From: Cladorrhinum sp. PSN259
Lineage: Eukaryota > Ascomycota > Sordariomycetes > Sordariales > Podosporaceae
Reading direction: 5' to 3'
Assembly: GCA_033725935.1 (NCBI GenBank)
Contig: MU867155.1
Span: 1-32,598, forward strand
Length of the DNA: 32,598 nt
The notes under the pieces were generated by a model, which saw only the letters and a list, made by a program, of their open reading frames with translations, was not told the DNA's origin and made no database searches. Shown piece by piece: positions 10,609 through 21,028 of this stretch. The number at the start of each line of letters is the position of its first letter. The stretch's first letter is position 1. A program made the position numbers and the translations under genes.

Positions 10609-11243
10609 TGCGGCGTATGTGTCGTTTTCTCACCCAAATCGAAAGGTGAATTGGTGGCTCCCAGACCGCACTCGTTGCTGTCTACCGTGATATTGGATCT
10701 CAAGGGTGTTTGGGGCACGAATCCAACCCTCAGTGGTTGGTGATGTTGGTGCTGTTTTTTTGGCAGCCCACGTCCAGGTTAAGTGAGGTCCCACCAAAAA
10801 GTTCAAATCGCCAAGCAATTGATTGCGCTGGGCGCGACGTTGAATTTGGATAAGCTCAGACCACTTTGGGAAAGCGGCGTGTAAGACATTACCCCACCTT
10901 GAATTCAAACTCAATTGACCCCTGCCTGCACAGCATTACGGAGGGAAAGAAAATCCGTTCCCCCACACTTTCAATCCGAACTGCCCTGGCATTGGTGGGG
11001 TTCTGTGGTTCTTCGGGCTGACATAAGAAGCCATATGATTGGTTCAGACAGCTCCCGATTGCCGAGGGATTCAAGTGTTCATGACGCTCGGCTACCATTT
11101 TCACAGGCGTGCTCCCGCAATTCCGCAGGTCGCTGTCGTCGCCGTCGTCGCTTTGTGAGAGCCCAATCGTCGAAGCATCACCGCCCCAGTCATTTAGACA
11201 GCCAACCCCTCGCCCGGTCGAACCAATTGACTGTATCCCTAAG
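10609..11243. promoter_or_regulatory. Bidirectional promoter region, mtTyrRS and SDHD
   Basis: This 635-bp region lies between two head-to-head start codons of nuclear genes for mitochondrial proteins. Visible elements are TGATTGG at about 11037-11043 (CCAATCA on the other strand) and CCAATTG at about 11224-11230, both CCAAT-type sites. The HAP complex binds CCAAT boxes and drives many respiratory genes in fungi. That HAP acts here is inference. No tRNA or additional gene is visible. Confidence 0.5.
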
Positions 11244-11923
11244 ATGGCCTCAATTGCCCGCTCCTCCCTGCTGAGGCAGGTTGCTTCGGCTCCTAAGTTT
11301 GCGGTTGCGACCAAGCCCGCTCTCCAGAAGAGCATCATTGCCAACGCTGCCCGCGCATCTGCTTTCCACACCACCGCCCGCCGGGATCTCCTCCCTCCCC
11401 TTCCCCGTATGTTTTTTATCTCTAGTATTCAGGTGTGCTTTTACTGACTGGTTCTACAGAGAAGGTTGTCGGCACAGGTATGGGCGCAGACACCAAACAA
11501 AGCAACAATTAACAGCCCCTCAGCCGGAGTTTCCCCCCTCCCCCTGATGTCTAACATGTGCACTGTATAGTCAACGACGCCGTTCCCGTTCCCACTCCCT
11601 CCCCAAGCCACGGTTCCTACCACTGGACCTTTGACCGTCTCGTTGCTGCCTCCCTGGTCCCCATCACCGTCGTCCCCTTCGCTGCCGGATCTGTGCACCC
11701 CGTCCTCGACGCTACCCTCTGCGCCACTCTCCTCATCCACTCCCACACCGGTTTCCAGAACATCATCATCGATTACGTTCCCAAGTACAGAACGCCTCGT
11801 GCGCGCAAGATTTTCATCTGGGGCCTCAATGCGGCTACGGCCGTTGTTGGCCTCGCCCTTTACCAGTACGAAACCAACGATGTCGGCCTTGCCGAGACTA
11901 TCAAGCGCGTCTGGAAGGCATAA
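11244..11923 (+). CDS. sdhD: Succinate dehydrogenase membrane anchor subunit (SdhD/CybS), 3 exons
   Basis: SdhD is the small cytochrome b anchor of respiratory complex II in the inner mitochondrial membrane, contributing to heme and ubiquinone binding. Exons are 11244-11406, 11460-11477 and 11571-11923, giving 177 aa. Exon 2 is only 18 nt; the splice restores LPPLPQKVVGTVNDAVPVP. Both introns end in good acceptors with ACTGAC and CTAAC branch sites. Residues 1 to about 46 form a basic presequence ending near FHTTARR. The rest matches human SDHD well: HWTFDRLV at 78-85 (human HWTSERVV), IHSHTGFQNIIIDYV at 116-130 (human LHGHWGLGQVVTDYV, containing the heme-ligand His and the DY pair of the quinone site), and NDVGLAETIKRVWKA at the end. 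Three membrane helices are apparent. It shares its promoter region with the mitochondrial TyrRS gene. Confidence 0.95.
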
Positions 11924-14212
11924 TTGTGTGTGAATGGGAAAGGGAAGGAGTGCTTGAGAAGATGGAGGATATGTTGAAATAAGAATACATAAGAAAGAGC
12001 GGGCGTGTTTAAGTACATGTAACGCAACAAGCCCCTCCTGCGACAAACACAGCAAACTATATCATTTTCCTTTTTTGGTTAACCGAAACCGGGTTTCGGC
12101 TTTTTCTTGGTCTTGATGAAAAGGACTGCATTGGAGGTTTCTATATGGAAACTGGATGGAGAAGAGGGAGCCGGTTTTTGAAATGGCGGCTTCTGTTGGT
12201 GGCGCAGCGCTGCCCAGATGTGTTCTTACAGCTAAATGGTGTTGCAGGGCCGGTAAACTTGATGGAAGGAAGGCAAGTCATGTCAATGAATGGAGCCAAC
12301 AGATGTCGTATCATACCTGTGATGAATTGCAGCCATCGAGAAATTTTTTCTGCGTTTTTGAGAACACCATATATTTCTTTGTCAATTTTTGGAGCTGCAG
12401 CCATGTTTGCTGGGTGAGATATGCCCGCTATTTTGACATGATGCTCCTATTGGCCTCCATTCCTATTTGGGCACGGCAACTTGAGTTCCCGGAAGTCCTG
12501 CAGGTCAAATGCGGCGCAAAGCCTACCGGAAGATGACCTTTCCGGCGCGGCTACCCAACCAGGCGCTCGGTATGCTTGCCGACTGGCAGCTGTCTGTGCC
12601 CAATCGATCGACTTGTGCATTCGGACATCTGGAAATCATCCCAACTTTCTTGATGGCGGAAGTTTTGTTTCAGTGTTTGTATTTTGGGGTTTTTGGTTGA
12701 GGCACGCCGAATAACGATGATACCCTGCCTGTGTTGTTGCTTCTAGTGTAGGCTGAGAGGCAACATGCATCTGCTTCATAATTCCGGTTCGTTGAGGGGT
12801 ACAATACATGTATCATGACAACATCAAATTTGGTGGTAATTAGTGGCCCAATCCCGAATCACACATGCATGGCGATCCCGGTTCTTCTCGCCTTCTTTCC
12901 TCCGAACTCCTTCTTCCACACATCATCAGATTCTCGTCACTCACTTCCATTTAGTGTGCTGCCTGGTCCATTTCACACGCTACTTTCTTGTTTCCATCAA
13001 TTTTTCTGTATGCATCCTACCTATCAGTTCCTGCTTGTTGGCCACCATCTCTGGTGACCGAGGCAGTGCAAACGGCATCCCCATTTTCTTCTCAAAACGG
13101 AATCGTTGGCGTCGATAAACCCAGAAGTTCCAGTTGGGAGCGGCTCTCTCTCCGAGGGCGGCCGCGAACCACCTCCTCTCCCTCCTTCATTTCCTCGAAC
13201 ATTGTTGTCGTCGGGGGCCAGCGGTAAGGCGTGGCTCCGAATACCGTCCTGTTGGTATCAGGTTGGATGTTTCGGTACGTTGGACTGTCATGTTTTCATA
13301 TACATATACGTTGTACATATCATCAGTTGCCTTTCCATTGACCTGGTTTCTTCTTGTCTTCTTGGAAGTTGTTGTGTAAAATTTTCTCTTCTTTCCTAGT
13401 CCGAGTGACTCCACATCGCCAGGGACCTCAGCCTCTATTTAGACCAGCTGAAAATGCTTCATACATCGCCTCCCTCTAGGCACTCTCCCCCCTCTCTCTT
13501 TCGTGCCCATCTCCGTGGGCCTCATCGGCGATTTCTCTTATATCATCAATCAGCTTCACTCCACAGGTCAGCCGCCATCTCCCATGTCACATCACTACGT
13601 TGGGCGTTCCGTTCTTTCCTTCATGCCTCTCCTTAAAAGTTTCTTCCCCTGAGCTTCAGATCACCTGCCACATCTTCTCATCCCCTCTACCAATGGACGG
13701 ATTCGGCTTCCCATTCGAATTCTCACTCACCTTGAGAAAACCAAGTCACATCTACAAAGGACCAAGCGGGTGTGTATCTTCTGTTTCCGTCACAAGATAC
13801 GCACAATTTACTGAAGACTCGATAAGATCAGAAGATGAGTGCAAAAGTGTATAAAACTTAAAACTAACAGTCTAAGAAGTTATATTCCTATGGCCTGGCC
13901 CAGGCAAGAACAACTCTGGAAAAACGAATTCAAGAGAATCAAAACCGGAGACTGCAAGACCACACGACACAAAACATCACCAACAGACGCCGAATCTCAA
14001 AAGCAAATATCGAGTTCACTCTGCCGCCCTGTTGAAAAAGCTAACCAAACACCCCTCCCCCCAATAAATAAAATCCGAAGAAAAATGATAACCGGGGTAT
14101 CTCAATTCCACGCCCAAACGACGCACAAAAACCAAAAATAGTCCGAACCCCTCTCTCAACCGACTTGCCCCAATCGAATGGATTGTTCCATTGACCGATT
14201 GCCTGACTCTGT
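11924..14212. other. 2.3-kb convergent gene-free region
   Basis: The region lies between the stop codons of SDHD (+) and the zinc-cluster factor (-). It holds a perfect inverted repeat, CCGAAACC/GGTTTCGG, at 12083-12099 with a single base between the arms. Strongly pyrimidine-rich stretches on the + strand lie at about 12880-12960, 13440-13520 and 13600-13690, and an A-rich stretch lies at 13850-14080. Open frames are 60-130 codons, overlap in several phases and resemble nothing I know. It is unusually long for the interval between two convergent genes, so an untranslated RNA is possible but unproven. Confidence 0.4.
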
Positions 14213-15951
14213 TTAGGCGGCATATGGGACCGGTCGGTTGGCGAGAGCCATGTTGATCTGCTTAACATAAATCCCTAAATCCGGGCTGTTAGCATTAACA
14301 GATCCGTCATTGCCCTGAAAGAAGACATACCAGCAATCCTCCATCTTTGGGCATGTAGCTCCAGCAAATTCCTCAAGTTTGCAACCTTTTGAGGCCACGC
14401 TATATCTCCAAGCACCCCGTTTCCATGGTTGATGAGCAACAGCGCCGCGTATAGCATGGCAAACGCCCACGAGGGAGCCACCTTTCCCTGCTTGACTAGA
14501 ATTTGGTACTGTTCCACGTTCTGGACGGCGCCATAGATGTATCCAATGGCCCAACTCACTTTCTCAGCCGAACTGGTAGAAGCCAGAGCCGACGGCGCCA
14601 TCCCAGGAAGGAGACCAGGTGCATTTAGTTTCATTAGGGCTCTGCAGGTCAGTCAGATTGAACAAGAATCTTGGAGAAGGAAACACTTACATCAGACTCG
14701 TCGCCATCGCACCGCTGTGGTCGCCATTTACCCAGGGCCCCGCTCCAGGAACTCGGTCCAACCCAACAGCGTGGTTAAGAATTGCCCCTGAGAGTTGCTC
14801 TCGGCTATCTGGCAAAGTGGGATGGTAGAGCTGCTGAAGGGCATTGCTCAAACACCAAGAAGAGGTTGACTCTGGAAGGGCCATGCCATCAATGTCAAAG
14901 ACGGGGTCGTCGACGAACGGCTGGCCGAGGAAGGCGGCGGGGAGATACTGATCAAAGTCCTTGGGAAGAGGAATTTCAAACCCCAAGTTGAGGTTGGCGG
15001 TATGCATCGGGAACTTTTGCTCGGCATATGCGACGCTGATGAAACTATCAGCATGCACGATCGCCCACCACAAAGCCGAAGCAAGCTTGAGCTCGCTCGG
15101 AAAGTTTCGTTGCTTCTCCTCTTCCCAAAACAGCTTGCTGTGCCAGCCGAATATGCGGCTCATCTGGAAACACCGTCCAACCGAGAAATACGCCTGCTGT
15201 GGCAACGCGTTGGAGTACTCGTACTGGGCGACGAGCAGCTCGGCTTGAATCGAAGTATTTGACAATCTCTGCCCACTACTTTGGACCAAACTCATAAGAG
15301 CCTTGACCGAGTGATAGTTACTGTCGCTCAGTGGGCCGTTTGGGATCGCATTTGATTGCCGGGTTAATAACGACATGCAGAGAACTAGGATGCATGTCTC
15401 TGCCAAGGGTGATTTCTGCCAGACGGACTTAAGTTGACTTTCGAAGGTGGCATGATCGATGATGGTGATCCAGGTGTGGGCGACTGCAAAATAAGACGAT
15501 ACGACTTGCTCGATCCCTTGACGGTCCCCGAGAATCTCCATCATGCTGCAAAAAGCTAAGTGATGAATGTCCATGGCAGAATGGATGCTCCCCACCAAGG
15601 ACGGGCTGCCCCAACTTTGTGAGGAATGCCTCAAGACAGGTCCAGCATTACTGATTGGCGAAAGCCCCCCTCCGTACAAGGAGTACACCGGAGTCTGGAC
15701 ACTATCAGGAGTGAAGTCATCCTCATACCTGCATTCTTGCAAAGATCTGGGACAAGAAACTCGTCAGTGACTATCTCAGGGGCTATGGGCCTGGCGGATT
15801 GGCAGTGGAACACTTACTCGACACAACGATTACAGCTTGGCAGAGCCTTGTTACACCCCTTCTTCTTCCTCTTGCAATTCAAGCACACTCTCGGAGCCCT
15901 TCCGACACCTGGCTGCGGGGATGGGGCCGAGGGCGAAGATGCTGCAGACAT
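14213..15951 (-). CDS. Zn(II)2Cys6 fungal transcription factor, 4 exons
   Basis: Predicted nuclear DNA-binding regulator of 520 aa. Minus-strand exons are 15951-15818, 15746-14691, 14641-14331 and 14274-14213; introns are 71, 49 and 56 bp with standard donors and acceptors. The zinc cluster has all six cysteines at residues 23, 26, 33, 40, 43 and 50, spaced CX2CX6CX6CX2CX6C, with a Lys/Arg run between the second and third. Intron 1 falls between the fifth and sixth cysteines, so the domain is invisible in any single reading frame. That the joined codons give exactly the family spacing is strong support for the junction. The rest is helical, as in the middle-homology regions of such factors. 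The last exon adds about 20 residues. Its target is unknown. There is no biosynthetic cluster beside it: the neighbours are SDHD and BTA1. Its upstream region is unusually long (2.3 kb) and carries CCAAT elements. Confidence 0.9.
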
Positions 15952-18296
15952 TTGGGGCGGTTGCAATATCACCTAATTAGTATGTGTTGGTATCAAGTAT
16001 CGTAATCGACGCCCCAACCAGAATAGGGTATTTGGTTGCGGTAAAGCTGTGGACGGGTGTGACATATCGGCCATTTCGACTGAACACCCCATCGCGAAGT
16101 TATTAATACCAAGAAGAAAATTGAGGCAACCTCGAGGATTGAAGATGTCAGGATCCATAACGGCTCTCAAAGGACCCCTGTCGCATGGGGGAACATAAAG
16201 ATCACCAAGGTCGCAGACCGCAGTCGAAACAGCGCAGCAACCTTACCCACGAGCAGCCACAAACGGAACGAAACAGTCCCGGAGGACGGCAACCCACGAG
16301 TTGGATTTCTGGGATCTCTGGACTGCTCTGATTGGCTTGTTGGTGCTCTGTTGTTCAGACGAACCAATCAAAGTGCGGCAGTGTTTTGACTTGCTGCTAT
16401 TTTCTCACCCTCCACCTTTGTCATTGGGTGGCTGAGCCTTTCGGGATCAATCGACTCCCGTTGACCCCTGCAACCACACACACTCTCTTTCCTCTGCCTC
16501 ATCATCGCGTTTAATCAGCAAACAGATTGACGGGCACCCGGGGAGCCGGGAATACTACACGCCAGAAAATAGCCGCCGCATACGCCAAGGCCAATCGTCT
16601 GATTGGCTTGACAACCGCCACACTCAGAGTAACACCAGCCAGATCGTTGTCGACAATATCAAAGAGACCGAGATCTTAAGGCGCTTTTCAACGTTGGAAG
16701 AGCCCACTAGTTTCCTTTGATATCCCCTTCCAATATTGAATGGTGATGCAATCCTCCTATCACCAGGTTGGTGTGTAAGCCTGCAGTTACTTCGCGGTCT
16801 CTCACAAGATATGAGCCCACATGAGAAGGATGGGTTCCATGATTCAGCGGCGTCAGCACTTCGATCGATGGTAGACCAGGAAACGCCTCTGTAACATCCG
16901 CACCGAACAGGAATTTCGTCTGTCTATACGGATATATGGGATATCTCCTTTGCGACTGCGATCTACCACCAAGCCGCAGTTATTAGAGGCTACCTTATGC
17001 CAAGGTATAACATCAACAAGATCGACACGGGTAGAAGAAGACGTAAGGCTGACTCTGGGGAGAAACAAACTAACTCACATTCGGACAAGCCCGATCATGT
17101 AGTTTGTTTCTTGTTTCATTGTTTCATCAATCGATGTTTCGATACCGTCGATCAACAAACTCCACAATTGACACTGCTGCCAAATCTCTTGGCACACACC
17201 ATCATCAAGCCTGAGTGGGGGGCATTTTACGCTACCAGCCCTACGAGGCCCTGGAGCCAAGTGTGGCGGGGTAGCTTCGGGAGCTTCTCTCCCCGCTGCA
17301 GAGATGTGGTTGTTGTTGGGCCGCGCCTAGCAGTTCAGTACACAAGCCACAAAAAATGAGCTCGGAAACAATGTATTCCGGGAGAACGTATTTTGGGGAG
17401 AAGAATATGGCGATTTGGGAGGAGCAGTCAACCCACGATTCGCACCACCCCTGTCGATAAAAATCATGTTCCTTTCCATATCCCTACAACAGAGCCTCGC
17501 ACAGCAAGTTTTTACAACTTTCAACTCAACCATAATCTGGGATCATCTAGATGGATCAGCATTCGATCGACGGACTTGCTTCCCTTTCAACACGGGGGAT
17601 AGAACCGAATGATTCGCCGGGATTTGCAGAGTAAACCCTCGAAGTTGCTATTATTATTTACGGAAGCCTAGTTGAACAACCTACCCCGACCTCTCATCGC
17701 TGGGCTCATTCACTCCAACCGACCGGCCAGGTTGACCAGAACCCAGTTCCTCACTCGAAGCTTTCATCAAATTCTACAAATGTCGTTCACACGCATGCTG
17801 AACAATAATCAAAACCACGACGAGCATTCTCACGAACCTGACTATTTCCCCCGGGCACAGCCAAACACCTTTAAATCGATACAGAATTTCAACCGACATC
17901 GATCAATCAATCAATCCCCAGTTTCAGCACCCAGTTTTTTTCTCCCTCACGACGACACATGCATTGTCGCTCATCAGCACCCGGCTCATGTCTGACACGA
18001 AAAGCAGTGCATGGAGCCTCCTTTTACTCGAATCAAAACTTTCGGTTTTCACATCAGCGATGTCAGCTTCGATCAGTACTTTGTTCTCAGTGCCTCCATC
18101 GCAAGCCGCAAGGGGATAAACATCAAATTTTAAAGAAGAAAAATACGGTCTTGGCCGCTTACTTCTCCGGACACAGAGCCAGGACCGAGTGATCCTTGCT
18201 TCGCCGCTGGAAATCCGTACTTCCCGAAAACCGCATTCGTCTCTTCCCAACCCCAGCATTTAAGTTGTAAAAACAAAACACACCCCTGAACCCTTT
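15952..18296. promoter_or_regulatory. 2.3-kb upstream region of the zinc-cluster gene
   Basis: The region runs from the start of the transcription factor to the stop of BTA1, both on the minus strand. It is long enough to hold a complex promoter and leader. CCAAT-type elements cluster at 16328-16339, 16363-16369 and 16591-16610. The 12-mer CTGATTGGCTTG occurs twice, at 16328 and 16599, and the second copy is part of an inverted CCAAT pair. An open frame of 71 codons with a good start context lies at 17780-17995 on the + strand. Nothing else is recognised. Confidence 0.4.
16590..16608. promoter_or_regulatory. Inverted CCAAT pair (GCCAATC-gtct-GATTGGC)
   Basis: A 7-bp perfect inverted repeat with a 4-base spacer presents a CCAAT box on each strand, about 640-650 bp upstream of the zinc-cluster gene. 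The CTGATTGGCTTG core is repeated at 16328-16339, and a further CCAATCA lies at 16363-16369. CCAAT boxes are bound by the HAP/CBF complex in fungi. A regulatory role here is inference. Confidence 0.45.
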
Positions 18297-21028
18297 TTAA
18301 ATAATCGAATCCTCCTCAATAACCATCATCTCAGGTGTAGGCGGCCTCAGGTTCTCCACTTTTTCACAAACCCAGCAGCTTGCATACATGTTCACCCGAT
18401 CGATACAGCTCCCGGGAACCCGGTTACCAACCCTCTTACCGAGAAACCCATGCTTCTCAAACTCCTTGATATACCATGGCTCCAGCCCCGCACTCCTCAG
18501 CAAAACCCGTCCCCCCAATCTGAGAGCCCTATTCAACTTCATGATCTGCTTTGAAGCAGCGTTCGAGGTCGGGTCAAACCAGTCCATGCTATCCATGACG
18601 ATGGCAACAGTCAAAGTACCAGGCATAATGCGCGCAATGACTTCGTCTATTTCGTCCGTGTGGATTCGGAGGTTATCGAATGCGTTTGGTTGGGTAAGGA
18701 TCTTATGCGCGGTAGGCGATAGATAGTCTGGATGGCACTTGGGAGAAAAGTGTCCGGCAAGGGTGACGAGGTAGTAAGGGTTTGAAGAGGAAATGTGGGT
18801 TTGCTCAACTACGGGGTCGAGGGTGTTGACCATGTAGTGCCAGATTGCGTGAGCACGAGAAGAAGAAGAGGAAGAAGAAGGATCATCTTTTTGGGATAAA
18901 GAAGTGTGGTCGGCTTCGATCATTGCCAGCTGGTTCTTGGGTACTCCCAAGGCGGCCCAGAGAAAGGCCTCAGTGCTGACGATGAAGTTACTGACCAGCT
19001 TGCTAAGAAGTGCAGGACGGATCTTGGATTTCCAGATTCGACGCTGTTCGACGAGCGTCGAAGCGGATAGGAGGTGGAGCACAGCTTTACGGCATCCGAA
19101 GAGGTAAGTGATCCAACGAAAGACACGGATGGCGTGTTTCGAGCCGCCGGTGTCGTAGAGACCTCTCCCACGGGGATTGGTAAAGATGCTGTCGTTCTTG
19201 AGCCAATATTGGAATGCTCGACTGGACAAATGTGGGGAAAGTTTAGAGAGGAGTATGGAACGGAACTGCAAGTGCTGGCCCTCTCCGAAGATCTTCCAGT
19301 AATCTTGGTAAGGCAAGTTGGCAGAAAGGCAAGCGACTTTGAGCTCTAGCAGGTGGTTCTGTGAAGGGTTCAGGTCGATAGCGTGGATCCTTGCCGGACT
19401 CTGCATGGCGTAGGAGAGGATGTTGTCGCCCGCGCTGGTGATTGCCAACACTACATCTTTGGGGCCGAGCTGCAAGATTTTCCGGTCGACCTGGGAATCC
19501 TCCCACGTGAAGGCATAGATGTACTCGTCTTTGAACTGTGTGTGTTTCGGGAGGCGGTCATCGTAGTAAATCCTCCAGTGATGGTTCTGGTAGAAGAACG
19601 AAGGCAAAGGGAGATTTGCCGAGAGGTTTTGGACTGCGGCGTCGAATGCCTTTGAGCGGATCTCAGGTGCTGTCCTCTCGACTGCTTTAGTGAGGCGGTT
19701 AGTGACGCTGCTCGAAGAAGAAAAAGATTGTTTGTCTGCTGGTAAAAGATAGGGTGACTCCGTAGCCAAGGCATCGATTCGCTCGATGATTTCGTGTGGT
19801 AAGCTTGAAGATGAGAATGGCTTCTTGTGACACCCTAGCCAAATGTAGTAGGGGATAATTCCCAGAGATTTGTTTCGCATGTTGGCTGTAAGGACAGTGC
19901 CGAAGCGGTATTCCAGATAGTCTCGGCGGGCCGGCTCGAGGTTTACCCTGTCAAGATCGAACCAGGCTCTCCAGAGTGTCCGGGCGATGTAGTTGACATG
20001 ACGACCTATTGGGCCACCGGTATAGTTGCGGTAGGCTACGTCGATGCCTGATTGGACATAAAAGTCGACCACGCTGATGATCCCATCTGGTGACAGAAGG
20101 GAGGTCATTGAGTCAATGATTGAGAAGTAATCAGGCTGTCCCCAAAATCTTAGCTGTGTTTAGGCTTCCTAGAAGAAGGGCTGGGCTCACCATCATGGAC
20201 AGACTGTAAGACATGGTGATCAGATCAGCTCCGCCGTGCTCGGGACGTTTCTGCTCGAAATAGCCCGATGACGAGGAAGGTCGCGCCGGTGATCTCTGGC
20301 CTGATGAAAGACCACTTTCGTAGTCCTCCAGCCTAAACTTCCTCGCATCTTCACAGACAACTGTCACGTTGGTCCACCCGAGACGAGCAAATCGCTTGCT
20401 AGCAACCTCGCAAAGCGAAGGGGAGAAATCAACAAGGTAGACATGGGTGAAGAACTTGGGAACGTTGACGAATTCCGACATAGCCTCGATATTCCATCCT
20501 GTGCCACCGCCGACCTGAACATTGTTAGCCTCATTTCATGAATGGGGGCTATTCTTGCTGTTGCGCTCACGTCGACCCAGATTCTTTTCCTGTTTCCGAA
20601 TGCATCCCTATTCGCTGACTTATGCTGAAGTTGGGCAGCAGCTAGGGCCAGCATGTCTTCGCGACCTTTGAGCAGTGCTTTTCTCGTAACATCGTACTTT
20701 GAAACATGAAGTAAGTAACTATGAAAGGAGGAAGAAATGTCTTTTTAAAAACACATACCACTCCGGCCTGACTTGCGTAGAAGGACTCCAAGGCCCCTTG
20801 TTGGTCATCCTTGTTGCTAGCTGAGTGCGGCTTCAAGAAACAGGAGTAGCAAAAGAGTAAAATTGACTTGACGAAACCCGGGTCCTCCGAGCCCTCTTGG
20901 GTACCTTTGTTCTTCTTGCTATGCTGCGGCTTCTTGAAGCGGAGGAGACCAGCGACTAAGAATATCACGCCGACAGTCCCGAGAGCGACAGGCATACTTG
21001 GCCAGGAAAAGCCATGATATTCTCTCAT
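18297..21028 (-). CDS. bta1: Betaine lipid (DGTS) synthase BTA1, 4 exons
   Basis: BTA1 makes the phosphorus-free membrane lipid diacylglyceryl-trimethylhomoserine from diacylglycerol and S-adenosylmethionine, in two steps: 3-amino-3-carboxypropyl transfer, then N-trimethylation. Minus-strand exons are 21028-20759, 20696-20571, 20514-20191 and 20135-18297, giving 852 aa. All three introns (62, 56 and 55 bp) are phase 0. Residues about 11-29 are a membrane helix. The BtaB-like methyltransferase follows, with the SAM motif VGGGTGWN at 133-140 and YLVDFSPSL downstream. The BtaA-like DUF3419 region fills the C-terminal two thirds, with SAGDN at about 474-478 and DLNPSQ at 494-499. This BtaB-then-BtaA order is the fungal one, reversed from Chlamydomonas BTA1. 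In Neurospora the pathway replaces phosphatidylcholine when phosphate is short. I saw no CACGTG phosphate-response site near the start by eye. It is divergent from ADA3. Confidence 0.94.

Noticed and set aside
10364..10633. Alternative upstream start for the mitochondrial TyrRS in another frame
   Set aside because: This frame does not continue into the HVGH exon after splicing, while the frame starting at 10608 does and has a presequence-like N-terminus.
11441..12055. 204-codon open frame on the - strand opposite SDHD
   Set aside because: It covers SDHD exon 3 and the 3' UTR in antisense. SDHD is confirmed by family identity, and the antisense frame shows no recognisable domain.
12083..12099. 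GC-rich inverted repeat as a transcription terminator
   Set aside because: Hairpin-plus-T terminators are bacterial. In a fungal nuclear 3' region this is at most an RNA fold, so it was kept only as a note in the intergenic entry.
14213..21028. A secondary-metabolite or lipid gene cluster built on the zinc-cluster factor and BTA1
   Set aside because: Only two genes are adjacent, 2.3 kb apart. No synthase, oxidase or transporter lies near, and BTA1 is a primary membrane-lipid gene.
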